Part shown: positions 25,879 to 37,618 of the stretch, piece after piece
Numbering within the stretch: position 1 is the stretch's first letter
Layout of the letters: each line of letters begins with the position of its first letter
DNA from: Diadema setosum
Lineage: Eukaryota; Echinodermata; Echinoidea; Diadematoida; Diadematidae
DNA length: 64,000 bases
Direction of reading: 5' to 3'
Assembly: GCA_033980235.1 (NCBI GenBank)
Contig: CM067079.1
Span: forward strand, 30,432,647-30,496,646
Position numbers and translations under genes: made by a program
Notes under the pieces: generated by a model
Databases searched by the model: none
Told to the model about the DNA's origin: nothing
What the model saw: only the letters and a program-made list of their open reading frames with translations

Positions 25879-28800
25879 TACATCATTTGGCGATCCCGTC
25901 TTAAGCACAAAGACCTATATGCTTATAGGGTAGATTATTTTATCTTCATATTTGAAGGACGTGAATCACCTTGACAGCATTATGAAAGAAAGCTATCAAC
26001 ATTGCAAGAGGAAATTAGAGAATCTGATGAAACAAACTTTGGTGCTCAATGGGAATAAAACAGAAAGGTGATTCATACGAAGAAGTGGGTCAGCGCGAAC
26101 CGCAATCTCTTTGCCCTTCCAAAAAAGTCCGTTTCCCGGACGAAATTCAGTCCCGAAAGTCAAGATGGCAGTGTCCCTCTGGTAGGATACATAAAACAAT
26201 CGCGATATAGATCTGTGATGAACACCGTCGGATATTAATCACAATGTAGTGGTCCACTTTCTGCCCTGTGAGTCCGCTCTTTTGTTCAGAATTGTGACGC
26301 CATCACCTAGCCGCAATTGCCAGTCCGTTTCAGCAATGCTGCACCATTTCACATATTACTATCATTACATCATGTATTCGGCATTTATTTATTTTTTTTT
26401 TTACGTTTCAGTTAGATGGTTATTGTCTTCATCAAATCGCATTATTTTGGACAGTATCTTCATTGATTGCATGACTTTTCATTTTGCTCTGCAAATTAGT
26501 GGTCCAAAAGATACACAATGATTATCATTCCTATTCCAGCCACAACATTTAGACTGCAGCATTTTTTTTTTCTGCCAAAAGTTTATCAGTATCGTTAGAA
26601 GTCGTGAAAAAGGAATTATCAATAATTTTCATGTCATTTTTGTTGTGCTTTCTAGCCCAGAATTAATGTAGGAATGTTGGAATTGTTCACTGTATCTAAA
26701 CGAACATGTTTTTGCCTGTATATAGATGTTAGCATATCCGATTGAACAAAATGTCCACATTCTTACGTCTGTATGCAATTATCAATATAGGGAAGATGAA
26801 ATTTAAGTCCGCCAGTTGCTTCTGTTATGAGAGAATTGGAAGTCCACTCAAGAATGACTGGAATTTGGTGGTTTGCTGCAGTCACCCTGGATGTTTAGAA
26901 TGAAACCATTTTGAAGAGGGGTTGTCTTGTCGCGTGCCATAAGACACTGTAAGAAATAATTTCCGCATAGCACCTGGACGCCTCGGGTGCAGGGGGAACA
27001 CCCCTGGTGCCCATCCGGGATGCTTGTCAGCGCCCAACCACAATGGTGGCTTCCGTTGAATCATAAAATAATAAAGGTGGGCTGTACTGGACCAAGGAAA
27101 TTAGATAGGAAGGGAAGGGGAGGAGGGCACAAACTTTAAACAAGGTTTGACATGAGAGGGGAATGGGCAGGGAGAGAGATGGGGAGAAATATACGGAGAG
27201 CCAAGAGACGGACTAAGACACAAACACGCAACCAAGCACAAACTCACTAGCATTAGGGGAGCTTGTTTAGTACAGCTTGATTTTGTTTTTGATATAAAGG
27301 AAACATTTCTAAACGAGCAAAAGAGTCATATGCTCACACAAAAATTTACCACGCAAGAAAAAAAAAATCTTGCACAATTAACGACAAAGTTCTGTAAGCT
27401 TGGACATAACAATCCACAAAACAAACGAGATAATATGGGTGGAAAATATGAAGGCAATGAAAAAACAAACAAGCAGACATTTTTACCTTGTAGAGAAGAG
27501 AATAGAAAAAGAAATAAAAGGTAAGTTAAGTTGGAAAGAATGTTTTTCAAACAATAGAAAATAGAAAAATATCACTAATTCGTAAAGACAGATGACAATT
27601 GATGACTGATTACATGCAAATAGAATTACAAATCAATCTTGTCAAAATTTACATTTGGATAATAATGAAAATATGCAGTGCATATTTATCGTGGATTTCC
27701 CAAAGGAAATCTATGGGACAAACTTAATTATAAACGTAACATGAAAAGTATGATAATGTTAATAGAAAAGACAGGAAAAAGCATTTAGGAGAGGACCGAT
27801 GCATAGCATTGCGCAAACAATTAATGACAGAAACTTGAATCAAAACAGGACAACACAAATACCTATACAAGCTCAACAACAACAACAACAAACAAACAAA
27901 AACAGGGGAAATCCCTCCCCAGTGATTACACGCAGGTTAAAAGTGCACTATAGATAAAGGAAATATTTAGTGAACCGGCAATGATGACCTGCGAAAATTG
28001 TTGTGACTTATAAGAAACAATGGTACAATAGTATGACTGTAAAAACGTGCTTTACGTGACTAACGTTTGTTGAAAAACGCTTATTGGATGAGCAGGCTTG
28101 ATATCGCAAATTATCGCAAAACAAGAAATCACATATGATAATACCAGGACATAAGCTATTCTCATAGTAAACATGAACTAATCCTACAGAACTAAATGTA
28201 CCAGAGGCTTGTCATCGTAAGTGTGTGTATATCATTTACTGTGACGGAGCCTTTTAAATTTCTTCCCTCGCCTGTGAAGAAACTCACTTCAAGCGATAAT
28301 GTGTTAATAAGTTACATCTTGGCACATTCCTATTGTTTGCACGTTAGGTACGAAGGATGTAATAATGGCGTTATCCTCCGATTCCTCCCAACGCTCCCAC
28401 TTAACACCCTCTATCACCAGGCTCTAGTTATCTAGCCAAAAGAGCCCCCCCCCCCCTTCCCCCATTGACAGAGGGATGTGGTCTCTTTCTGTTCACCCTA
28501 CTCACCTTGATGCACCCTACATCACCAGCCTTTTGTAATCTGTACAACTAACCCTCCCTCCTACCCCCTTCCATCCTCCTCCTCCTCCTATTCCTCCTCA
28601 CCCTCCCTTCATTGACAGACAGAAGTGTCGTCACACCCCTTGAGAACACCCGAGACAGTCCTTTATCCGATATACCGCCAAGCAACGAGAGTTCTCCAAT
28701 TTAAGATTTGGAGGAAAGATTGCATCTGCGTTAAATGTCACGAACATCAATAGTTGCCACGACCTGTTGCTTCGCCAGTTGGCAGCCAGTCTTTACGATG

Positions 28801-30291
28801 AAAACAATCAAATATCAACACGCTAGAGCTTTAGAATCAATCTAACGCAGCTGAAATTTTCCATCATCTTGGATCACACTTGTAGCTCAGTTTGAAAAAA
28901 AAAATTGTCTGGTTTGCTTGAGTGTTTCCCTATAAAGCTAATTTCATTTTCCTCATCATTGTTTCAAATTCTGTTCATTATGGTCTGACATTCTAGACTT
29001 TCTAAAATCTTCTGTTTAGCGCATTGCTACTCTCTCGTCTCTTCTTCCTGTTGAACGTGCCTAAATGGCTTAGCGTCTGTCCTTGGTCAATGGGGCCTAG
29101 TAAGAGATCGAAAATGTTCCATTTCAGTGAAAGTTTCTGGGATAGATTTCTTTGCTTTTCTTTTCTTTTTTCTTACTATTTTTCGTCTTTCCCCATTTTT
29201 CTTCTTATCTTCATCTTCCTCCTCGTTTCTCATAGTCTTCAAAGTGTCTTTCAGTAATTCGTAGCATGCTTTTCATATTAAGAGAGAAAGACTCATCAAG
29301 AAACATGAAAACAATTAATTATAAACACGGGTGTTTCGTCCGTTTCTCAGGAAAGCAGATTTATTGCTTAGAGCGAGTAAGTTTAACTCAAAATACGTGT
29401 ACTTGCAGAGCGTTAAACTATACAAACAATATAATCTATACAAACAACTACACAAACTGCAACAGATATCAATTTGTTGATTTTAGTTCAAGCATCTGTT
29501 TTGCTTTTATCTTTTCAAAGTTTGTTTAATGATTTAAGGAAAATACTGTTCCATAGCCAGAAAGCTGGAGAAAGATTAATCGGCGTATATAGCGAGTTTA
29601 ATGTTTGCCATCTGAATTCCTATTAATATGAGCTGATTAAGTGAATAGCTCTTGATATATACATCACGGGGGATCCTAGCCACATTCAGAATGCTATGCC
29701 AAGCCCTAACTGACCTATTGTTAGGTTGTCGGTGACAATTACAAAGATTTCGAGAACTTTATTGATAAGATCAAACGCTACTTTCCTGTGAGAAAATACG
29801 TAGTTTCTCTTTGGGTAAAAGTAGCTTTCCCCGTTCATCCTTCTCCACTATTACCCGCACCCCCTGCTGCCTGCCCCTTACATCGACACCGCTTTTCCTC
29901 ATGACATCCGTGAGCGTGCCTAGATACCAAACAGCCTGTCCTTCTTGATGGGGAGCTCTAGACAGATCCGACGCCTGCGTGTCAATATTATAATTTCTTG
30001 TACAATAGATCATACTTCGACTCTTGTTGTCTTGCAAGCATCGGGATGAATCTTACCATATGTTTATCTTGTTCCATGTAAAAAACAGTGTCATCCAGCT
30101 TCTTCTTTTTCTTTTGACAAATAAAAAGAAGTGACATCTTTTTAAGAGATCTGCTCGGGTTCTTTGAATCAATGCAGTCATAACACTGTCAAGACGTTGA
30201 TGTGAATGACAGACACATTCATACGAAGTTATACATTCATCGATGTCTTTAAGCTAAAGTAGAGGAGGCAGAGAGCTTTCTATGCCATTTT
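25879..30291. other. non-coding, no gene recognised
   Basis: No gene supported. The stretch 26930-27050 is GC-richer, with imperfect palindromes. 27080-27200 is purine-rich. A C run lies at 28446-28456 and CTCC-rich sequence at 28550-28610. Short frames lack family features. Confidence 0.45.
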
Positions 30292-30335
30292 ACTTTCAAT
30301 TTTCAATTCAATTTAATTTGTTAATTTCCCTTTCA
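30292..30335 (-). repeat. pentanucleotide retroposon-type 3' tail
   Basis: Read on the minus strand this is AATTAAATTGAATTGAA-type sequence. It is similar to AATAAA-(TTGAA)n at 39139-39173 (minus) and AATAAATC-(AAATC)n at 37839-37874 (plus). Such tails are common at 3' ends of non-LTR retroposons; the bodies were not recognised. Confidence 0.4.
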
Positions 30336-30789
30336 AAACATAAAAATCAACGACAACATCAAATGTTACAAGATGATACATACAAACAATCATACATACA
30401 TAATGGTTAAAAAAAAACGATTACAAGGACAAATTGTTACAAACAACAACAGGAGAGAAGTAAAATGGAAAATGGCGTGCTCATAAAAATCCATTAAGGC
30501 TTGTAAGCGTGTGTACACCGTTGTCAAGGTTATCTACTAGTAAAAGTGGAAATTAAAGAAAGCACTTGTCAATTCAAATTCATCTCTATTTTCACGTGTA
30601 CACCACACAAACTGAACACAATGAAGCTCAAATATAAATGGTAATAAATGCTACATTATACAACACAGTTACAAGCTAGCAGGTCAGTTTACAAGTGGAC
30701 AATGATTTTAAATGTAAGCAACGATCTCTACTGGACCTAACGGATGCAATGTGAAAGTGAATGACGTTCAGTATGACAACATAGGCCTA
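30336..30789. other. left flank of the Mag-like element
   Basis: AT-rich DNA with no gene supported, running up to the 5-bp target duplication. Confidence 0.5.
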
Positions 30790-30794
30790 CAGCT
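30790..30794. repeat. 5-bp target site duplication (left)
   Basis: CAGCT abuts the left LTR and is repeated at 37614-37618 directly after the right LTR. Confidence 0.9.
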
Positions 30795-30986
30795 TGTTGT
30801 AATAGTGGACCGGATTCAATGATGAACAGAGGACATAGTTGTTTAACGATAAAATGAACAACTTTAATCCACTATCACAAACTAGCGTCATGTAGTGACT
30901 GCTGCTCTGACCGTATCACTCAAATATAGAATACATGGAATATGCGTACACTTGTGATAAATGTAGTGCGCTCACATAACACAACA
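30795..30986 (-). repeat. 3' LTR of Mag-like element
   Basis: 192 bp, identical base for base to 37422-37613. Ends are TGTTGT and ACAACA. On the sense (minus) strand an ATTAAA polyadenylation-type signal is visible at about the middle. Confidence 0.95.
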
Positions 30987-30999
30987 TCCCCCTCCTTCT
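30987..30999 (-). promoter_or_regulatory. polypurine tract (plus-strand primer)
   Basis: On the minus strand AGAAGGAGGGGGA directly precedes the 3' LTR, the normal place for the plus-strand DNA primer of reverse transcription. Confidence 0.85.
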
Positions 31000-31860
31000 G
31001 AAAAGATACAATGACGAATATTTTTTAAACTGCACTTGTACATATGGAAACATTCACATTGATCTTCCAAGTAGTATAAATGTGAATCTCTGACACAGAG
31101 TGCTGAAAAATGGAGGAAGCTTGTTTGAGATTTGCATAGATACATTGAATTATAATCAGGCAGGCAAATGAAATCTATTCTTCCTGAAACAGCTGGTCTC
31201 ACAAATGCAATGTATTCAGCAACTCTTTTTTTTATCAGTATAAGTTTTACATTTCTCATATATACTAAACAACTCTCGACATATCTGGTATCGAAAGATA
31301 AGACGAATAAAACGATAACGTTATTCAAACTTATTGTCACAAAATGCATACAGTTTAACACCAGCATATTTACAAATAATTTCACGTATATATCTTCGTG
31401 ACATCTTTAATAATATGAGACACGAAGAATTATATTCATACGGAATGTATATATGTAATACAAACATAATGATTTAGCATTTGAGTTTGTACTCAGATTA
31501 TCATCAACATAGGAAAAATATGCTTGTATGTTTGTCGGTTTTTTTTTTTTTTTAAATCCAGTTGAGATTAACTTTCGTGTGTGAAACTAGTGAACAGCTA
31601 CATCATAGTTTCAATACACAAATGTGATGAACAGTTATACATGTACAGTGTATATAATATAGTATGCTATAAACATTTTGATAAATGTAGCATATATCAT
31701 AGTCATTATGGTTCCTGACTTAAATTTCAAATATTGTTTTGTGAAATAAAATGATGTGTATCACTTGGTTACACAAATGTGTTGTAAATAAATCAACACT
31801 AAACATAATGAACATATTATTTACACTGACAATGCTGCTAGTTTATCTTCCAGCATTGCG
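31000..31860 (-). other. 3' untranslated region of Mag-like element
   Basis: About 860 bases lie between the end of pol and the polypurine tract. A 137-codon minus frame (30972-31385) runs into the LTR and has no envelope or other family features; I treat it as chance. The length is unusual relative to the 192-bp LTR. Confidence 0.6.
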
Positions 31861-34800
31861 TTACTCTTGGTACCGCGATGGGGGTCTGACTTCACGTCCA
31901 TATCGCGTTATGTACCGGGTAGAGACTGATTTACTATCAGATTGTCTTTGTCTTCTGTCTGGATGTTGTCTCCTTTCCTCACTCCTGTCGTCGTCTTCGA
32001 AGTGAACCCGTTTTGGAACTGTTGGCTTCGTTCCGGTTGGCATCTCTCTCAGGTGAGATCTATTTCTCCTCAAGATGCTACCGTTGGGAGTTGCTACTTC
32101 GTAGGATCTTGGTTCCTGGCGTACTTTGCTCACTTCGGCAGGAAGCCAAGTGTTGTCTTTGGGATTCAGAACTCTCACTTTCTGTCCAATGTGCAGAGGT
32201 GGTAAATCTCTACCTCCATGCAAGTCGTGGTTGTGTTTCATGTTCTCCTGTCTCTGAAACAACAAATCAGGCGTAGACGATTGTCTGGTCAGGTGGTGAC
32301 TTGGAAGTGTTGTCCTGATTGGTCTTCCAAAGAGTAATTCAGCAGGTGATGGTAGGTTGGAGTCGATTGGTGTGGCACGAAAATGTAGTAGTGCTGTCTG
32401 GATGTCTTGTCCAGTTCTGGTACACTTGGTCATGATTCCTTTCACAGTTTGGGCGGTGAGTTGGCTCAGTCGGTAGCGCGTCTGCCTCACGATCACGCGG
32501 CCCGGGTTCGAACCCGAGTCTGGACTGAGCAATGTTGTGTGTAAACATACCGTCCCCTCTAGCAAGAGGCAAAACACTCTGTCCCTCGGATAGGACATAA
32601 AATGGAGGTCCCGTGTATGAGAGAGTCACAGCTCATGCACGTAAAAGATCCCGCTTCATTCATTCATCGCAAAGAGCAGGGTGTCTAACCCGGTGAAGTG
32701 GTCCCACCCCACATCCAACTGGACCCCATGGAAGACCAGCTGAGTGTAGCTGAATATGGGCTATCCAGCCATCTTCACAGATGGAAAATGAACAACAACA
32801 ACAGTTTGTACCATGCGTTCAGCGAGTCCGTTGGATCTTGGATATCGCGGAGACGATGTAATGTGATCAATTGACCATTTCTCACACATCTCTTGGAATG
32901 GTCTTCCAACGAATTGTGGACCATTGTCTGATATCAGAGTTGCTGGTGGTCCGAAAAGACTGAAGATACCACTCAGTATGTTTGCGACTGCCGCACTGGA
33001 TGTATCCTTCAACTTGCGAACGATTGGATACTTTGAATGGTAGTCGGTCACTAACAGGTATTCTTCCTTGTTGAAAGTAAACAAGTCAGTTCCAAGCTTC
33101 GTCCACGGCGAAGTTGGTATGTCGTGAGGTTGCAAGGGTTCTCTTTGTTGCTTGACCTGATTTTCTTGGCAGGCGTAGCAATTCTTTGAGATTTGCTCAA
33201 TGTCTTTATTGATGTTCGGCCAATACACGGTTTCCCTTGCTAGTCTGCGGGTACGTTCAATACCTTGATGACCCTGATGAAGTTGATTCAGGATGTCTTG
33301 TCTGAGGTCTGTGGGAATGATGACTTGATTGCCTTTGAAAAGTACACCATCTGATACTCCGATTTCATCGCGGTATGGCCAAAATGTTCTGACCTCTCTA
33401 GGTACTTCCTTGATTGTGTCTGGCCAACCATTCGTGACGATTTGCCACAGAGCTCGCAAGGTAGGATCTCTCGACGTCTCTTGTTGCAGCTCATTTCTCT
33501 TCTTTTGTCCAAAGAAGATAAGATCAGTCTGTGATATGTCGATTTCCTCACAGATCTCTTCCACATTGACATCAAGGGGAACGTCTTGATTCTTGCTTGG
33601 ATTAGGCATTCTGCTCAAAGCATCTGATATGATCATCGATTTGCCTGGCTTGTACTTGACATCATAGTCATAGCCTTGAATTTTGATAAGTCTCTGCAAA
33701 CGTGGTGGCGCACATCTCAGTGGCTTTCTGGTGATCATCTCTAAGGGTTTGTGATCAGTTTGGACAGTGAACTGGTTTCCGAACAGGTATGTGTGGAAAC
33801 GTTGTATTCCAAACACGAGGGCTAGCGTTTCTCTCTCTATGTTGGAGTAGTTAGCTTGTGACGATGAGAGAGACTTTGAAGCAAATGCGACAGGTTTGCC
33901 TTCTTGCATCAAACAAGCTCCTAGGCCTTTTGATGATGCGTCGACTTCTAGGATCGTTGTCTTCCTTGGATCATAGTACTGCAAACAAGATTCTGCAGAG
34001 ATCGCTTTCTTGAGTTCGTTGAAAGCATGTTGATGATCGTCTTGCCATGTGAATGGCACATCTCGCTTCAGTAGTTCACGTAATGGTGATGCCTTTTCAG
34101 AGAAGTTGGCGATGTGTGGAGCGAGATAGTTAAGAAGACCAAGGCACTTCTGTAGATCTTCTTTGTCTTGAGGTGTTGGCATGGCATGAATGTCTCCAAT
34201 CTTCTGTGGATCAGGGCGGATGCCATCTCTGGTATATACAGAGCCGAAGAAGTTGATGCTGTCAGTTTTGATGATACACTTCTTACTGTTGAAGACAAGT
34301 CCTTCTCTTTGGGCAACTTCCATCAGTCTGTGGAGGTTTTTGTCATGCTCTGCCTCGGTACGTCCAACAACTGCAATATCATCAGCGATACAGATGCATC
34401 CATCTACTTGACCAACGATACGGTCCATGTGTTGCTGGAACAAGTCTTGGCTGACAGAAAGTCCGAAAGGTAGGCGTGTGTAGCAGTATCTGCCAAATGG
34501 AGTACGAAAAGTTGTCAGCTCCTGGGATTCTTTGGATAGGTGAACAGACCAATATCCGGATTTCGCGTCGAGCTTAGAGAAATACTTTGCTCCGGAGAAA
34601 GCTGGGTTGACCTCTTCAAGAGTTGGAATCTTGTGGGGACATCGTTTGAGATTCTGGTTTAATCTCCTGGGATCTAGGCATACTCTCAAGGATCCATCTT
34701 TCTTGAGAACTGTAGTAATCGAACTACACCAGTCGGTGTGATGGTCGATTTGTCTGATGATGCCTTGCTTCTCCATTGAGTCAAGCTCAGCCTTGAGTTT

Positions 34801-36252
34801 GTCTTTGATGTGGACGCTGCACTTTCTTGGTGCATCAATGGTGGGGACAGCTCCTTCTTTGACATGTAGTGTTGCTTCTCCATGAAAGTTACCAATACGA
34901 TCAAACTGTTCCGGATAGAGCACTTGCAGGTCCTTGACAGATTTCAACGGAGACGGTCTGTTAGTTGGGCTACGACTCTGAGGGTGTATCTCATGGATTG
35001 TTACCACGTGTAACTCACTGCACATAGGTAGTCCAATTATCACTGGTCCTGAGACATCGACCACGTAGAAAAGTTGATCTCTCCACTCGGAGTCTTTGTA
35101 CTTGCACGTGATCTGAAGGGTGCCCAAACAATGTATCGGGGAACCGTTGTATGCGGTAAGACGTGCTGAAGTCGGGTGTACAACTGCTTGCCACCTGCTT
35201 CCATACATGGCCTTGATTGTCCGCAGAGGGAGTGTATTTCCACTCGCTCCGGTATCGACCTTTGCATGTAAGATGTGTTGTCCACGTTTGCTGGAACAGA
35301 TAATTCCAATCTTCACGAATGCTTCTTTCTGATGCACAGAATCGATAGATGCGTCTAGGTCGTTTCCCAGTACGATAGTGTTAAATTCCTCAAAATCTTC
35401 CTGGGTTTCTCCTTCTGGCTCTTTGGAGAACTCGGCTACCTTTTGTTTGGTTGGCTGCCTGGTGGGTGTCTTCTGTCGTCGTGGTGAAAAACTGCGGTTA
35501 CCACTTTGGCGTCCTCTGCTTGGACTTCGTCCTCGAAGCACTTTTCTGTGTTTTGTCTTTCTGCAGCATTTAGCCCAGTGTCCTTTGGAACCACATGCTT
35601 TGCAAATGTCTCTGTAGGCTGGACACTTGCGTGGTGGATGATTCAAATCACAGTTACCACACTTCTTGCGTCTATCTTGGTTATGTGATAGAGCATCTAC
35701 GTTGTTTGCAGAGGAGTCGATCGAACGAAGACACTGTTTGCCTACGGCTATGGCTTCGTATTTCCTGCCTTCATCAAGGAGGTTTGCTATCTTGTAGCCT
35801 TTGGGTTGGTCTAGAAGATCTTTCTGGAACGCCTCGATAGGTGTAGACGCAATGACTAGCTCTGTCACGGGTTCTGAGAGCTCATTTTCGGTAAAGTCAC
35901 ATTCTTTGGCTTTACTCCGGCATCTATTTACAAATTCGTCGATAGTTTCATTTGTGTGTTGACGATATCGCATCAGTTCCAGTCTGTGGATGCGAAAATT
36001 CAGCTTGACTTTCAGCTGACCTTCAAGAGTAGACCACAACATTGCAGGTTTTTCTTGATCCTCATTGGATAGACCGGATGCGTTAATTCTACGCAAACCT
36101 TCATTCCCTACTGCAATTTTGATTTTGATTGCTTGCTTCTTTGGGTCTTGGACATCGTTGTCTTGGAAGCATAACTCCATGCGTTGTTTGAATAACTTGA
36201 ATTCTTCCGGCACATCAGCACTATTCCAATTCATTTCTGGATACTTTGCCAT
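31861..36252 (-). pseudogene. gag-pol of Mag-like element, split by a SINE
   Basis: Encodes the retrotransposon polyprotein. The upstream part (36252 to 32761, 1163 codons) shows zinc-knuckle cysteines near residues 198-230 (second knuckle CKACGSKGHWAKCC), an aspartic protease DTG at 333-335, reverse transcriptase at about 470-670 with the catalytic box IADD (622-625, an odd first residue for the usual YxDD), RNase H (D771, E807, D833), and integrase with a zinc-finger region (H992, H995, C1025, C1028) and D1056, D1109, E1145 at D,D-35-E spacing. Residues after about 1150 come from the SINE and end at a stop inside it. The downstream part (32598 to 31861) begins in the SINE for 49 codons, then continues the integrase and C-terminal tail. 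The insert plus its duplication is 357 bp, so the frame is kept and only stops within the SINE break it. No other lesion was seen. The ATG at 36252 starts a clear Gag. Confidence 0.92.
32452..32800 (+). mobile_element. full-length tRNA-derived SINE
   Basis: 349 bp, inserted antisense to the host retrotransposon. The 5' part is tRNA-like, with an A box (TTGGCTCAGTCGGTAGCGC, from about 32460) and a B box (GGGTTCGAACCC, about 32505-32516), expected to act as an RNA polymerase III promoter. A tRNA-unrelated body follows, and an AAC-repeat tail ends at 32800. An 8-bp duplication ACAGTTTG flanks it at 32444-32451 and 32801-32808. The parental tRNA was not assigned. The body words GGAGGTCCCGTGT and CACGTAAAAGATCCC look like a conserved SINE central domain, but I cannot verify which. 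It probably moves with a partner LINE. Confidence 0.93.
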
Positions 36253-37403
36253 CGTGCGTTTTGATTTAGATTAAGTTGGAGATACAAATTATACAATGCT
36301 TGATATCAACGTCACACTTTGCAAACGGCTGAAATGTTACAGATATAGTATACAAAGTACACAAATCAAGAATAGTTTGCGAACACAGAAATATATGACA
36401 CAAAATCACTATTGATATACATGTATCAATAATGTACACTCTCCAAAACACATCGAAACATGTCTAGATGTCAAGATTACCACAGTAATACACAGATGCA
36501 TATAGGTATGTCAAAACATTCATGTACACAAATAACGAATGTATGTAATTGTCCACACGCAAGTGTTCAAATGTCTGAGATAGTTTAATGAATTGTACTA
36601 ATTCTCATCTCTTTTATCTGGTTGCATATGGATTCACTCTCAGTCTGGATCGTGCCGTGTCTTGATTGTCCGTCCTCGCTACGTTGTACATGTAGCTTGC
36701 AGGGTAGATGAACTGCGATAACGGGAAACTGCGTATGCTCTGTCAGAAATATCCTTCCGCTGAGTGATGGTCTCGGTAGAAGCAATGATGTCGCAATACA
36801 CGTTGCTATGCCGATAAGATAAACACAATTCTGGCCAGTCCAGGATAATACGCGTCTATCTGCGTCTTCTATTGTTATGTCAACAATGGATGTCAATGGA
36901 TACGGTGCGCTCAGGTAATGCGAACTTGGTCTATTGTTACGTCAACAATGGAAGTCCTTGAATGAAACGCTCGGGTATTGCGCGTACTTGGATACGGTGC
37001 GCGTCGATAATGCTTGTTTACAGAACTGCAACTGTCCAATGTGGCGAATGTCAGTGATACGTGCGACGAAAATGTTCTGACAACATTTTGTACGAGCTAC
37101 ACAGCTATATCTTACGATGCAGAAACGAATACCGGTATAGAATGCTCTGCAAAGCGTTCATCAATCCAATGATATGTATTCGTATCGTTATTTGCTGATG
37201 AGCAGCATGGATGATAAAATAATCGGTGTATTCACGCACAGTGTTACTCACAAGACGAGTCGTTAAGCTAGTCCATGCACGTATCTGCAGTAGACGTAAA
37301 CGTGTTGTGCGCAGTGTCCTCTCGGGCGGTTTCAGCACAAGTCACTCATGATGAATTTCCCTAAGAAAACTTTAGTTCCGTGCTGATTTGGCATAAATCC
37401 GTG
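36253..37403 (-). other. 5' leader of Mag-like element
   Basis: About 1150 bases lie between the primer site and the Gag ATG. Two related blocks (about 36865-36895 and 36929-36958) each contain CTATTGTTAYGTCAACAATG, a short palindrome with a CRE half-site, followed by GATACGGTGCGC-type sequence. They may be regulatory repeats or parts of an internal promoter. Confidence 0.5.
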
Positions 37404-37421
37404 TCGGCACCGCTGCCACCA
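37404..37421 (-). promoter_or_regulatory. primer binding site, tRNA-Leu type
   Basis: The plus-strand text CACCGCTGCCACCA (37408-37421) equals the 3' end of animal tRNA-Leu of the AAG/TAG type including CCA. It touches the 5' LTR with no spacer. The tRNA identity comes from remembered tRNA sequences, not a search. Confidence 0.8.
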
Positions 37422-37613
37422 TGTTGTAATAGTGGACCGGATTCAATGATGAACAGAGGACATAGTTGTTTAACGATAAAATGAACAACTTTAATCCACT
37501 ATCACAAACTAGCGTCATGTAGTGACTGCTGCTCTGACCGTATCACTCAAATATAGAATACATGGAATATGCGTACACTTGTGATAAATGTAGTGCGCTC
37601 ACATAACACAACA
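37422..37613 (-). repeat. 5' LTR of Mag-like element
   Basis: 192 bp, identical to the 3' LTR at 30795-30986. Confidence 0.95.
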
Positions 37614-37618
37614 CAGCT
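37614..37618. repeat. 5-bp target site duplication (right)
   Basis: CAGCT, matching 30790-30794. Confidence 0.9.

Larger units (their letters stand above)
30795..37613 (-). mobile_element. complete Ty3/gypsy LTR retrotransposon (Mag-like)
   Basis: A 6819-bp element on the minus strand. It has identical 192-bp LTRs with TGTTGT...ACAACA ends, a 5-bp target duplication (CAGCT), a primer binding site touching the 5' LTR (37404-37421), a polypurine tract touching the 3' LTR (30987-30999) and one gag-pol frame ordered Gag-PR-RT-RNase H-IN. The single frame, short LTRs and overall protein character suggest the Mag or K02A2.6-like group, to which sea urchin SURL elements belong; the clade is inference. 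Identical LTRs mean a very recent insertion. It is no longer autonomous because a SINE interrupts the integrase. No envelope-like gene was found. Confidence 0.93.

Noticed and set aside
30972..31385. 137-codon minus frame as an envelope gene of the Mag-like element
   Set aside because: It runs into the LTR, has no signal peptide, no fusion or transmembrane pattern and no relation to known envelope proteins that I can see.
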